DNA of 64,000 bases, from assembly GCA_021325095.1 (NCBI GenBank), contig JAJPHV010000115.1, forward strand, positions 1 to 64,000, written 5' to 3'. This DNA is from Chloroflexota bacterium (GTDB taxonomy: Bacteria > Chloroflexota > Anaerolineae > Aggregatilineales > UBA2796). This document shows positions 8,064 to 16,172 of this stretch, one piece after another. The notes below the pieces were generated by a model. It did not search any database. It was given only the letters and a program-made list of their open reading frames with translations, and was not told the DNA's origin. Numbering within the stretch: the stretch's first letter is position 1; each line of letters begins with the position of its first letter. Made by a program: the position numbers and the translations under genes.

Positions 8064-9491
8064 TCAGGGCTTCCCCACTTCCGCTCCGTCCTCTGGCGGC
8101 TCGGTGTGGATCGTCACGCGCTGCACCTGGGGCATGGCTGCGCGAATCTGCGTCTCGACATGTTCCGCAATGCCATGCGCCTCCTGAACGCTGACGTTGC
8201 CGGGCAGCCAGCAGTGCAACGTGATGGCATAGCCGCCCAGCACGGGCCGGATGGTCGCGTCGTGCCAGTGCGCGTCAGGGTACAGGCTGGCGGCAATCGC
8301 CAGGGCCTGGTCGCGCTGGCCGACGGCCCTGGCAGTCTGCATCACTGCGCCGGGCTGCCCGCTGGCTGGCTCGATGTGAGTCAGCACGTCGTGAAGTTCC
8401 GGTAACGCTTCTCGTACCCGCCTCTCCAGTTCCGTGACCTGCTGGTGGGCCGCCGCCAGCGTTAGCGAGGGCAGCACTTCGACGTGCATTTCCAGCACCG
8501 GCCCCTCACCGGTCAGGATATGTGTGACCTCGTGGATGGACAGGCCAAGTGCATCGGCGGCGGCGCGAGCCACCAGCGCCGGGTCCTGCGGCCCGTCGTG
8601 GTGCGGCGCAAAATGTACCTGCACTTCGGACACGCCCTCGAATTCGGCTTTCACTCGATCCGCGATCTCTTCCGCAATGGCCGAGGCATGGTCGGCAGTC
8701 GTTGCAGGCGGAACCTGTACGTCAATGTCCGCCTGGATCATATCGGCGGGGCCACGACTGCGCACACGCAAAATGTTGTCCACGCCCGGAACCCGTTCTA
8801 CCACACGCCGCAGTGCGCCTGGATCAACGGCAGCGGCATCGACCAGGATTTGCGTCGTTTGCCGCAGAATGTCAAAGGCTGTGTACCCGATGATGACCAC
8901 GATCAACAGCGCAATGATCGTGTCCATCCAGGCATAGCCGAGCGCGGTCAAAAACAGGCCAATGATCACCGATAGAGAAATAAAGAAATCGACGCGCGTT
9001 TGTGCAGCGTCCGCCAGCAGGAGCGCGGATTGAAAACGCTTGCCCCGGTTGGTCTCGTACAGGGCAACGATCAGGTTAACGGCCATCGTGAACGCCATCA
9101 CCCCGAAGCTGGTCGGGGTGACCTGTGTGGACGAGCCACTGAAGAGCCGCTCAACGGCTGTTTTGAAAATCTCCCAGGCGGCCACCAGCAGCAGCCCACC
9201 GATAGTCAGCGTCGCCATCGTTTCAAAGCGGCGGTGGCCGTAGGGATGATCTTCATCGGCAGGCCGTGCGGCGATGGCCGTCCCGAACAGGCCAATGATG
9301 TTTGAGGAAGCATCCATTGTGGAATGAAAACCGTCGGCGACCATTGCCAGCGCGCCTGTCACCAGGCCGACGATGACCTTGATCACAGCCACCAGCAGGT
9401 TCATGAGCATGACACGCCACAGCACACGACGCACAGCCTGGTAGCGCGCTTGTTGTTCGACCAAACCCTTCAAGTCCCGTTCTGTTGTCAA
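8064..9491 (-). CDS. cation diffusion facilitator (CDF) transporter with three C-terminal domains
   Basis: A 475-aa inner-membrane CDF-family metal/proton antiporter. The N-terminal about 210 residues hold the six-helix transport core with the family signature around ADGFHSTMD (His56/Asp60 of the TM2 half-site) and DHPYGHRRFE between helices. The matching TM5 half-site reads DAAQTRVD, giving Gln164/Asp168 where zinc transporters have His or Asp. The cytoplasmic part appears to contain three successive dimerisation-type ferredoxin-like domains (about 215-295, 305-378 and 395-470), where most CDFs have one. The start is a TTG at 9491 with AGGTG just upstream; no ATG precedes the first helix. 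It lies 152 bases downstream of the MerR-type gene on the same strand. Confidence 0.88.
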   Translation of the reverse strand: MTTERDLKGLVEQQARYQAVRRVLWRVMLMNLLVAVIKVIVGLVTGALAMVADGFHSTMDASSNIIGLFGTAIAARPADEDHPYGHRRFETMATLTIGGLLLVAAWEIFKTAVERLFSGSSTQVTPTSFGVMAFTMAVNLIVALYETNRGKRFQSALLLADAAQTRVDFFISLSVIIGLFLTALGYAWMDTIIALLIVVIIGYTAFDILRQTTQILVDAAAVDPGALRRVVERVPGVDNILRVRSRGPADMIQADIDVQVPPATTADHASAIAEEIADRVKAEFEGVSEVQVHFAPHHDGPQDPALVARAAADALGLSIHEVTHILTGEGPVLEMHVEVLPSLTLAAAHQQVTELERRVREALPELHDVLTHIEPASGQPGAVMQTARAVGQRDQALAIAASLYPDAHWHDATIRPVLGGYAITLHCWLPGNVSVQEAHGIAEHVETQIRAAMPQVQRVTIHTEPPEDGAEVGKP

Positions 9492-9643
9492 TCCGCACCT
9501 AGTTTACCTGCTTCTGGCAAAAGTGACTGTCTTGAGCATAACGAGTTATCCGCCGGGCGCAGGTTAGCAGCAGCATCAAACAGCAGCACGGATCATCGGA
9601 TCGGGGTGAGAGGCAGGCCCGACAGCGTTGCAAAAGGCCGCTA

Positions 9644-10612
9644 TCAGGTGTGTCGGGGCACGCGCAACAGATTGTTGATGACGTTGAGCGCGTCACGCGG
9701 ATCGCTACCCAGGTAATACCCGGCGATCAGACGGCGCAAATCCGCATCGTCGTCAAACGCCCGCCCCCCATAGCCCAGAAGCGGCGATGGCGGCTCAAGC
9801 ATCTGTAACCTGCTTTGCGCATCGCGCAGATGCAAGGCGGTGGTGGGGCTATTGGCGGACAGGCAGATCATGGCCGGGTGCTCTTGCGAGGCTGCCTGAG
9901 TCACGTCGTCGAGCGGCACATCCTGGCCCAGATACACGACGTTAAACCCCTGTTGGCGTAACATCACTGCGAAGATAAGCGCGCCGATCTCGTGGTGCTC
10001 GTTAGGCGCACAACCGACAAACAGCATCGGCATCTCCGGGAGGCGTGGGTACGCCTGGAGCAGCGTCAGCAGCCGCCCGCGCACGTAGCTGGCTGCGAAA
10101 TGTTCTGTTGTCACAAAAATGTCCCCACGACGCCAGGCCTCGCCGATCTCCACCAGTGTCGGCGCGATCAGTTCGACGTACACAGTGGGCATGGTGTACA
10201 TGGCAAAAGCCTGATCGATGATCTCGTCGGCCCGATCATCGTCCAGGTCAACTAAAGCCTGGAACAAGGGTTGGACAAGGCTTTGGGGGGGTAGCGGCGT
10301 ATCGTACTTGACGGGCAGCTGGCCGTCGCCGCTCTCGACCCAGATCGGGTCGCTATTGTCGCGCAGGTTTTCCAGCATCGCCACCACGCGGCTGACTGTC
10401 AGGCCCTCGTCCATCTGCGTGCGCACCCAGCGCAGCAGCGCCACATCTCGATCTGAGTACAGGCGGTAACCGCTGGCCGTGCGTTTAGGTTCGACCAGCG
10501 CATAACGGCGTTCCCAGGCCCGCAGCGTTGCCGCCGAGATGCCTGTCTGCTGCTCGACAGCCTTCATGTTATAAATAGGGTCGTCGGAAAATTCGCTGAG
10601 GAGTTTTCGCAT
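9644..10612 (-). CDS. CarH/LitR-like MerR regulator with cobalamin-binding light-sensor domain
   Basis: A 322-aa regulator. Residues 12-83 are a MerR HTH (YNMKAVEQQTGISAATLRAW, then RYALVEPKRTASGYRLYSD). Residues about 110-190 form the four-helix cap with the W-x9-EH motif (Trp160, Glu170, His171) that in CarH contacts the adenosyl group. Residues about 193-320 are the Rossmann B12-binding domain with E-x-H-x-x-G (Glu205, His207, Gly210), His207 being the expected lower cobalt ligand. In characterised CarH proteins dark adenosylcobalamin-bound tetramers repress and light releases them from DNA, which is the likely mode here. The gene diverges from an SDR gene and has a candidate operator in its own promoter. 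No carotenoid or photolyase gene lies nearby. Confidence 0.9.
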   Translation of the reverse strand: MRKLLSEFSDDPIYNMKAVEQQTGISAATLRAWERRYALVEPKRTASGYRLYSDRDVALLRWVRTQMDEGLTVSRVVAMLENLRDNSDPIWVESGDGQLPVKYDTPLPPQSLVQPLFQALVDLDDDRADEIIDQAFAMYTMPTVYVELIAPTLVEIGEAWRRGDIFVTTEHFAASYVRGRLLTLLQAYPRLPEMPMLFVGCAPNEHHEIGALIFAVMLRQQGFNVVYLGQDVPLDDVTQAASQEHPAMICLSANSPTTALHLRDAQSRLQMLEPPSPLLGYGGRAFDDDADLRRLIAGYYLGSDPRDALNVINNLLRVPRHT

Positions 10613-10625
10613 AACCTGGCCGATC

Positions 10626-10676
10626 TTGTCCAGTTTTTGTACAGGGTTATTCTATCACGAATCGCCCGAACTACAA
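10626..10676 (-). promoter_or_regulatory. predicted promoter of the CarH-like gene with two 11-bp-spaced repeats
   Basis: On the minus strand: TTGTAG (10676-10671), 16-base spacer, TAGAAT (10654-10649). Just downstream, over the expected start of transcription, lie TGTACAA (10643-10637) and TGGACAA (10632-10626), exactly 11 bases apart. CarH is known to bind 11-bp direct repeats head to tail, so this is a reasonable autoregulatory operator, although only two repeats are visible and one differs by a base. Confidence 0.45.
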
Positions 10677-10731
10677 TGCGCAGCCCCTCGGCTGTGAGTC
10701 AATTGCTATTTCAAGGTGGGGACAATGTGAG

Positions 10732-10759
10732 TTGAATTCGCGCCGGGCTGCAATAGAAT
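10732..10759 (+). promoter_or_regulatory. predicted promoter of the SDR/VOC operon
   Basis: TTGAAT (10732-10737), 16-base spacer, TAGAAT (10754-10759), about 50 bases upstream of the GTG start at 10809. It has the same -10 hexamer and spacing as the divergent CarH-like promoter. Confidence 0.45.
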
Positions 10760-10808
10760 AGTAGCCTTGCTTGCGTGACGGAATCAATCGAATACCGGAG
10801 AGAGAATC

Positions 10809-11564
10809 GTGGGACGGCTGGACGGTAAGAGCGCGATCATCACTGGAGCCGGGCGCGGCATCGGCAAAGCCATCAGTCGTAAGTTCCTTGAGGAAGGCGC
10901 ACGTCTGCTGATCTGCGACGTTGTACCGGATCGGCTGGACAACACTGCGCAGGAATTGAGCCGGCTCGGCACAGTTCACAGCCTGCCAGGCGACGTGACC
11001 GATGCGGCGTACTGCGCAGCACTGGTGCAGCGCGCCAGGGAACTCTTCGGCGAACTGAACATTCTGGTTAACAACGCCGGGATCGCCCTCGTGCGGCCCT
11101 TTCTGGAACACACCGAGGCCGATTGGGATCGCACATTGGCCGTCAATTTGAAGAGTATGTTTCTCCTCGGCCAGCAGGCGGCGCGCCTCATGGTGGCGCA
11201 GGGCAAAGGCGGCGCAATTGTCAATATGGCCTCCACCAACGGCCATGTCGGGGAAAAGCGTCTGGCCGCGTACAATGCGTCCAAAGCGGGCGTCGTCCTG
11301 CTCACCAAGACGATGGCTATCGAGCTGGCGCAGTACAACATTCGCGTTAACTGCGTAGCGCCGGGCTTCATTCAAACCCAACTGGCCGAGGAGGCCTGGG
11401 CTGACGACCACTTTGTCAAAGCCTATCTCGAAAAGATACCGTTGGGCCGTTACGGGCAGCCCGAAGAAGTTGCCAATGTGTTCGCCTTTCTTGCCTCGGA
11501 CGAAGCCTCGTTTATCACCGGGGATTCAGTCGTGATCGATGGCGGGCAGCTTTCCGAAGAATAG
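10809..11564 (+). CDS. short-chain dehydrogenase/reductase (SDR)
   Basis: A 251-aa classical SDR oxidoreductase using NAD(P)H. Visible signatures are the dinucleotide motif TGAGRGIG (about residues 12-19), NNAG (about 89-92), the catalytic Ser/Thr region NMASTNG and the YxxxK pair in AAYNASKAG (Tyr about 155, Lys about 159), with the C-terminal SFITGDSVVIDGG typical of 3-oxoacyl-ACP reductase-like members. An acidic residue in ICDVVPDR after the second strand favours NAD over NADP. The GTG start is preceded by GGAGAG. It is 9 bases from the VOC gene downstream and clearly co-transcribed. The substrate is unknown. Confidence 0.9.
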   Translation: MGRLDGKSAIITGAGRGIGKAISRKFLEEGARLLICDVVPDRLDNTAQELSRLGTVHSLPGDVTDAAYCAALVQRARELFGELNILVNNAGIALVRPFLEHTEADWDRTLAVNLKSMFLLGQQAARLMVAQGKGGAIVNMASTNGHVGEKRLAAYNASKAGVVLLTKTMAIELAQYNIRVNCVAPGFIQTQLAEEAWADDHFVKAYLEKIPLGRYGQPEEVANVFAFLASDEASFITGDSVVIDGGQLSEE

Positions 11565-11573
11565 AAGGATTTT

Positions 11574-11993
11574 ATGCTTACAGGATTATGGTGCATTGGC
11601 ATCAAAGTCGGCGATCTTGAACGGGAACTGGCCTTTCATCGCCAGATGGGGCACGAGATCGTCCTGGACGAAACCTACGAGTTCAACGGCGAAACCTTCC
11701 GCGTGCCACTGGTCAAAATGGGCGACAAATACCTGTCTCTGACCGAGAGGCTAATCTACGAACGGGCACTTGGCGAAGTGCGCCCGGTGGGTTCTACGCA
11801 CATGGTCTATATCAGCAGCAGCTTCGAATCGGACGTGGCAAAGGCGCTTGCCAGCGGCGCAGTGGCGTTGGGTGAGGTCGGCGGCACGATTTCCGCCGGG
11901 TTTGGCGAGCGCCGCGTAGCCTTTCTGCGAGCGCCTGGCGGTTGGATTTTTGAGATTATCCAGGTGATGCGCAATCTCGTGCCCGAAGTATAA
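11574..11993 (+). CDS. VOC-fold (glyoxalase/dioxygenase-like) protein
   Basis: A 139-aa protein with the paired beta-alpha-beta-beta-beta modules of the vicinal-oxygen-chelate fold: the first starts LWCIGIKVGDLERELAFHRQMGH, the second STHMVYISSSFESDV, ending in RAPGGWIFEIIQV. The terminal Glu of FEII matches the usual metal-ligand position, and His in THMVYI could be another ligand. AGAAGGA precedes the ATG. The co-transcribed SDR suggests a joint role in metabolising a small carbonyl or hydroxy compound; this is inference from gene order. Confidence 0.82.
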   Translation: MLTGLWCIGIKVGDLERELAFHRQMGHEIVLDETYEFNGETFRVPLVKMGDKYLSLTERLIYERALGEVRPVGSTHMVYISSSFESDVAKALASGAVALGEVGGTISAGFGERRVAFLRAPGGWIFEIIQVMRNLVPEV

Positions 11994-12106
11994 GCAGCAA
12001 GGAACGACCTCCGATCTCTATCGGGCTTCTCATACTCCGTTAAGCCTCTGCCAACCTGCGGAACGGTCAAGCCATTATAGCGGGATTACAGACGGAGATG
12101 AGAGTT

Positions 12107-12655
12107 ATGCCGTTCAGAATTCAATCGGGACGCATTCGGGGGATCGTCATCGCTCTGATCCTGATGACAGTGCTATTCGGCGGAATGGTCACCGTGATCG
12201 TTGCACAGGGTGGCGTCGTCATTACTGCGTGCGTCCATCAGGGCAACGGGAACGTTCGGATCGTCAATTCGGCAAATGACTGCAAAAAGCCGGAACGTGT
12301 TCTGCAATGGGATGGCAGCGGCCAGGGATCGCCTGGGCCTGCCGGGCCGCCCGGTCCCGCGGGGCCACAGGGACCTGCTGGCCTGTCTGGCTATCAGGTG
12401 GTGCGCGTAGATTATTTGCTGCCAGCCGGTGGTCTGTTGAGGAACTCAACGCCATGTCCCGCAGGAAAAGTGGTGCTGGGCGGGGGCGCTTCCGTAGTCG
12501 ATGCTTCTCCCAACGCTCATACCATCCTTCAGGAGTCGGCCCCGGAGACTTTCGGCAGTCCGGCCCAATCGGCCTGGCTGGTTGCGATCCAGAATAACGA
12601 TCCTGTCCAGCACACCATCGGTATCTTCGCTGTTTGTGCGAATGTCTCCCAGTAG
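12107..12655 (+). CDS. secreted collagen-like protein
   Basis: A 182-aa exported protein. A hydrophobic segment near residues 12-33 (GIVIALILMTVLFGGMVTVI) is a signal peptide or anchor. It is followed by a short domain ITACVHQGNGNVRIV with a Cys pair, then seven Gly-X-Y triplets (GSPGPAGPPGPAGPQGPAG), then a roughly 80-residue C-terminal domain with CPAGKVVLGGGASV and a last Cys in FAVCANV. The Gly-X-Y stretch is short and would need trimerising neighbours. ATGs occur at 12098 and 12107; GGAG at 12094-12097 is well spaced only for 12107. This layout of Cys domain, collagen stretch and CPAGK domain occurs in other soil and aquatic bacteria, as far as I recall. The function is unknown. Confidence 0.75.
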   Translation: MPFRIQSGRIRGIVIALILMTVLFGGMVTVIVAQGGVVITACVHQGNGNVRIVNSANDCKKPERVLQWDGSGQGSPGPAGPPGPAGPQGPAGLSGYQVVRVDYLLPAGGLLRNSTPCPAGKVVLGGGASVVDASPNAHTILQESAPETFGSPAQSAWLVAIQNNDPVQHTIGIFAVCANVSQ

Positions 12656-12661
12656 AGGTGG

Positions 12662-12736
12662 GATGGGCTTCGACATACTGGAGCCTGACAGGTATCGGCA
12701 CAGCCGACCAGCCAGGATGCCTTACCGAAGCCCATC
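12662..12736. terminator. long-range inverted repeat between convergent genes
   Basis: GATGGGCTTCG (12662-12672) pairs perfectly with CGAAGCCCATC (12726-12736), with about 53 bases between that can pair further in part. It fills the gap between the collagen-like gene and the MFS gene and reaches the first base of the MFS stop codon. It may be a bidirectional terminator or mRNA-end stabiliser. Confidence 0.4.
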
Positions 12737-13998
12737 TACTCTGTTCCGTTAGCCCAGGCCGCTGTCTTTGAACCCGTGTGTGGCATAGCGCCTTTATCCG
12801 ATTTGAGCGCGAAGGCAAGCATGATCACCGCGAACAACCCCATAGCGCCCCAGAACAAAAACGGGACGTTAAGCCCGATGGCAGTCAGGCTGTTGCCTAC
12901 CGGCGGCGAAAATGTCCCACCCAGATTGCGGATCATGGTGGCAAAACCAATGGCCGTCCCGGCGTATACGTCGCTCACGCCGTCCACTTCGAGGACGCTT
13001 GCGTTGAGAATCGCCATGAACGAATCGAAGACAGAGCCGGTTGCGGCGATCACCAGCACAATGACCGTACCCTCAATGATGCTTAACGAACCGATGCCAA
13101 TTGAAAGGACGAGTGCGGCGAAAATCAGAAAACCGCGCCGCAGCCGCAGCCGGTCAGAGAGAATTGACAGCGGAACGACTGCTGACAGGCTCGTCACAAA
13201 GAACGCAGCCAGCGAACGATCTGCATCCAGATCGGCCCAACCAATGGTCTTGAGGTAAGTAGGCAGGTAGCCGCTGAAACCCTGAAAACAGGCGTTGATC
13301 CCCAGACCAGCGATTCCGAGAATCCACAAGTTGCGCAACCGCACGACATGGCGGAGACCGTCACGGAGTGACACCCGCACCGGGCGGCCCGACTCAGGTT
13401 GTCGATCCACAGGGTGAACGACTAACCACACCAGACTCATGGCGATGGCGACGGCTCCATAAAACATCAGCACCTGTCGCCAGCCGCCAAGCGCCGGCAA
13501 AATGACGCTGGTGCTCAGGAGCGGGCCGAGCATCAACCCACCGGCGAAACCCGCCGAGATAACCCCACTGGCCGTGCCAAGTTGCTCAGGTGGGAACCAC
13601 TCGCGCGCCAGCTTAAAGAGCATCACCGGGATGATCGCCTGGAAGACGCCAAACGACAGCGCAGCCAGCAGCAGCGTGGTGAAATCCACTGCAAAGCTGC
13701 GCGTGAGTCCGAACAGCCCCGTCAGAAAGCAAGTCGCAAAGAGCGTGTTGCGCGTTCCGAAGCGATCTCCCAGCGTCCCACCGATTAAGGCAAAGAAGAT
13801 ACCGGTAAACGAGACTACGCCCCAGATCATGCCGATCTCTACCAATGATAAACTTAAATCACGGCTGATTGTGGCGAACAGCGGCGGCAGGGACATGTTC
13901 GGCAAGGTCACAACAGACAAGGGGGTCAGGGCACATAAGATCAGCATCACCCACCGGTAGCTGCTGGTCTGTTTCAGGGCAATGGAGGTTGTAGACAT
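12736..13998 (-). CDS. major facilitator superfamily (MFS) transporter
   Basis: A 420-aa polytopic membrane protein with about 12 hydrophobic segments. The signature loop between TM2 and TM3 reads GGTLGDRFGTR (about residues 75-85), the MFS motif A, and the equivalent loop in the second half reads LSDRLRLRRG. The cytoplasmic mid-loop HPVDRQPESGRPVRVSLRD separates the halves. It resembles nitrate/oxalate- or organic-anion-type porters, but no substrate can be assigned. ATG 13998 and GTG 14004 are both possible; AGGTGA overlaps them, and the predicted promoter supports either. It lies downstream of the kinase operon on the same strand but has its own promoter. Confidence 0.87.
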   Translation of the reverse strand: MSTTSIALKQTSSYRWVMLILCALTPLSVVTLPNMSLPPLFATISRDLSLSLVEIGMIWGVVSFTGIFFALIGGTLGDRFGTRNTLFATCFLTGLFGLTRSFAVDFTTLLLAALSFGVFQAIIPVMLFKLAREWFPPEQLGTASGVISAGFAGGLMLGPLLSTSVILPALGGWRQVLMFYGAVAIAMSLVWLVVHPVDRQPESGRPVRVSLRDGLRHVVRLRNLWILGIAGLGINACFQGFSGYLPTYLKTIGWADLDADRSLAAFFVTSLSAVVPLSILSDRLRLRRGFLIFAALVLSIGIGSLSIIEGTVIVLVIAATGSVFDSFMAILNASVLEVDGVSDVYAGTAIGFATMIRNLGGTFSPPVGNSLTAIGLNVPFLFWGAMGLFAVIMLAFALKSDKGAMPHTGSKTAAWANGTE

Positions 13999-14027
13999 GG
14001 TCACCTGGGCTTAGTGGAAATGCGCGA

Positions 14028-14056
14028 ATTCTACCCGCGCGGGTGGCGCACAGCAA
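14028..14056 (-). promoter_or_regulatory. predicted promoter of the MFS gene
   Basis: Minus strand: TTGCTG (14056-14051), 17-base GC-rich spacer, TAGAAT (14033-14028), about 30 bases before the start codon. It has the same -10 sequence as the promoters at 10649 and 10754. Confidence 0.5.
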
Positions 14057-14158
14057 TCAGATGGGCATTACCGTTGTTCAGACCCTCACTTGCTCGTTCA
14101 CGCCTCTTGCAAAGGAAGTGCAATCCCCGGTGGTGCTTCTGGATGGTGGCTGCTCCGG

Positions 14159-16165
14159 TTAGTTGTTCTTGTAGGTATATTTCACGTTGGGATTGACGTT
14201 CACCTGGACTTCACCCTGCAACCAGAACGCACGCGCTGGCTCTTCGCCCATTAAGTCTATCGGTATGGCGCAATGTGCAGGTACTTCCGCAGGCGGCTGT
14301 TGGCGGATGTAAATGCGCAAACACTCACCGGCATTCAACACCTGCCGTCCCCAGCCACTTGCATCCAGCGTCTGGCCTTCTCGCTCAAGGCTGAAATCAG
14401 TCAGCGAGAGCGAGACTGCCGAGATATTGACGAATGCGACCCAATCCTGGCCTTTCTCAACCCGCAGGGTCGCAACTGAGGGTGTGGCGAAGAGGGTGGT
14501 TGCAGTGGGCGCAATCTGATATTCGTAACAGGACCAATTGTAAGCCTGAATTTGCTTGGTCTGGTCGCGGATGGCAAAAGCGCCCGGATTGTTATAACGA
14601 GCGCGGCAGATATTGTCGAAGTCGGTGGCCGCCAGCACAAAGCGGATTGAGCCGTCCCGGTTGGTACAGGCCCAATCGACCTGGTTATTGACCAGTTTGA
14701 CCCCGAAACCTTGATCGGTACAGTACTGCTCTACTGCAAATTCGCCGAGTCTCCGGCTGCCAGGCGGCGGCACAGCCCGGTTCTCCGGCGGCATCGCCAC
14801 CTGGGTGGGCACGACCACGACAGCCGTCGGCAGCACCACTGCGGTGAACGTTGGCGCAGCGCTTGGCGATGGTAGCTCGACTGGGAACGAGGTGGGCATG
14901 GGCATCTCTGTACCAGTGGCAGCAGGTATCGACGGCGCAGCCGTCGTTGTTGTGACGGATGTGACTGGCGTACCCGTCGGAACTTCACCCACCGTTTGTG
15001 CAACATTACTGCGCGAGGCCAGGATAACCAGCCCCAGTGCGGCCAGCCCGATGACAAATACGCCCGTGGCGAAAACGAGCGGTGAGCGCCATCCAGCGAA
15101 CTTCGGTTGCAAGGACGACAGGGGCGCGGCGAGCTGCGTGGGGCCTGCTGCACCGGCAGCCTGTGTCGAAGCTGCTGGTGGCGGTTGAGTCGGCACATCC
15201 CAGTCCGGTTCGGGTGGCAGACTCGGCAATGGCGCATCAGCGACGGCTGCACTGATTTTTTGAGGAACCATAATCAGCGACGGGCGGCGCACGCCCACAT
15301 CACCGTAGACATCGCTTGTCGGCCAATCCGCCATCGCTTTTTGAAGGGCACTGCTCAGTTCCGCACCGGTCTGGTAGCGGTCATAAGGGTCTTTTTCCAG
15401 GCTACGCAAGATCACGTCGTCTACCGAGGCCGGGATAATCTTGTTGATCTGGCTGGGGCGAGGTGGCGGCTCCGACATGTGGCGCATCGCAATCTCCGGC
15501 GCCTCGCCGCCGTTGAACGGTACTTCACCTGTCAGCATCTCAAACAGGGTGACGCCCAGCGAATACAGGTCGCTCTGAGGCACAACCTTGCGTGAGGACA
15601 CCGCCTGTTCGGGAGAGATGTAGTGTGGCGATCCGAAAACTTCGCCGCGCGTGCCGAGATCGCTGAGGAGCGCCAATCCAAAATCGGTCAGCAAGGCACG
15701 CCCTTGCTGGTCGAGCATGATATTGCTCGGCTTCACGTCACGGTGAATGACGCCTTTGCTGTGCGTGTAATCCAGCGCCGCCCCGATGTCCTGTGCCACG
15801 CGGATAATGTCGGCAACCGGCATCACCTCGCCATTGGTGCGGTAATCCTCGATCAGCCAGGCGACGTTTGTGCCTTCGACGTACTGCATCGCCATGTAGT
15901 ACAGGCCATTGCTTTCCCCAAACCGGTAAATATGCACGATATTGGGATGTTCCAGACGGGCAATGGACTGCGCTTCACGCTCGAAACGCAGGCTGTGTTC
16001 AGAATCGGCCCGAAAGTCTGGGGCAATGACTTTCAGCGCCACGTAACGGCGTAGTTTGGTATCCAGCGCACGGTAGACGCGGGCCATTCCTCCCGCGCCC
16101 AACGGCTTGTCAATGCGGTATTCGTCTAGCTGCCTGCCAAGCAGGCTGTCATCCAGCTTTGCCAT
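14159..16165 (-). CDS. transmembrane Ser/Thr protein kinase (first in window order of the cluster)
   Basis: A 668-aa Hanks-type kinase. Catalytic domain about residues 13-275: glycine loop LGAGGMARVY, VALKV lysine, HRDVKPSN catalytic loop, DFGLAL and FGSPHYISPEQA activation segment, so it looks active. A Pro/Ala linker leads to one membrane helix (FATGVFVIGLAALGLVI, about 374-396), then a Thr/Pro-rich stretch and an extracellular part with paired cysteines (YCTDQG, WACTNRDGS, NICRARYNNPGAF, WSCYEY), followed by a beta-domain with SLTDFSLEREGQ and LNAGECLRIYI. The frame extends upstream to 16357, but that part overlaps the hydrolase gene; ATG 16165 starts directly before the kinase fold, 7 bases after that gene's stop. 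Fourth gene of the 19.7-14.2 kb operon. Confidence 0.92.
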   Translation of the reverse strand: MAKLDDSLLGRQLDEYRIDKPLGAGGMARVYRALDTKLRRYVALKVIAPDFRADSEHSLRFEREAQSIARLEHPNIVHIYRFGESNGLYYMAMQYVEGTNVAWLIEDYRTNGEVMPVADIIRVAQDIGAALDYTHSKGVIHRDVKPSNIMLDQQGRALLTDFGLALLSDLGTRGEVFGSPHYISPEQAVSSRKVVPQSDLYSLGVTLFEMLTGEVPFNGGEAPEIAMRHMSEPPPRPSQINKIIPASVDDVILRSLEKDPYDRYQTGAELSSALQKAMADWPTSDVYGDVGVRRPSLIMVPQKISAAVADAPLPSLPPEPDWDVPTQPPPAASTQAAGAAGPTQLAAPLSSLQPKFAGWRSPLVFATGVFVIGLAALGLVILASRSNVAQTVGEVPTGTPVTSVTTTTAAPSIPAATGTEMPMPTSFPVELPSPSAAPTFTAVVLPTAVVVVPTQVAMPPENRAVPPPGSRRLGEFAVEQYCTDQGFGVKLVNNQVDWACTNRDGSIRFVLAATDFDNICRARYNNPGAFAIRDQTKQIQAYNWSCYEYQIAPTATTLFATPSVATLRVEKGQDWVAFVNISAVSLSLTDFSLEREGQTLDASGWGRQVLNAGECLRIYIRQQPPAEVPAHCAIPIDLMGEEPARAFWLQGEVQVNVNPNVKYTYKNN

Positions 16166-16172
16166 CAGTTGC

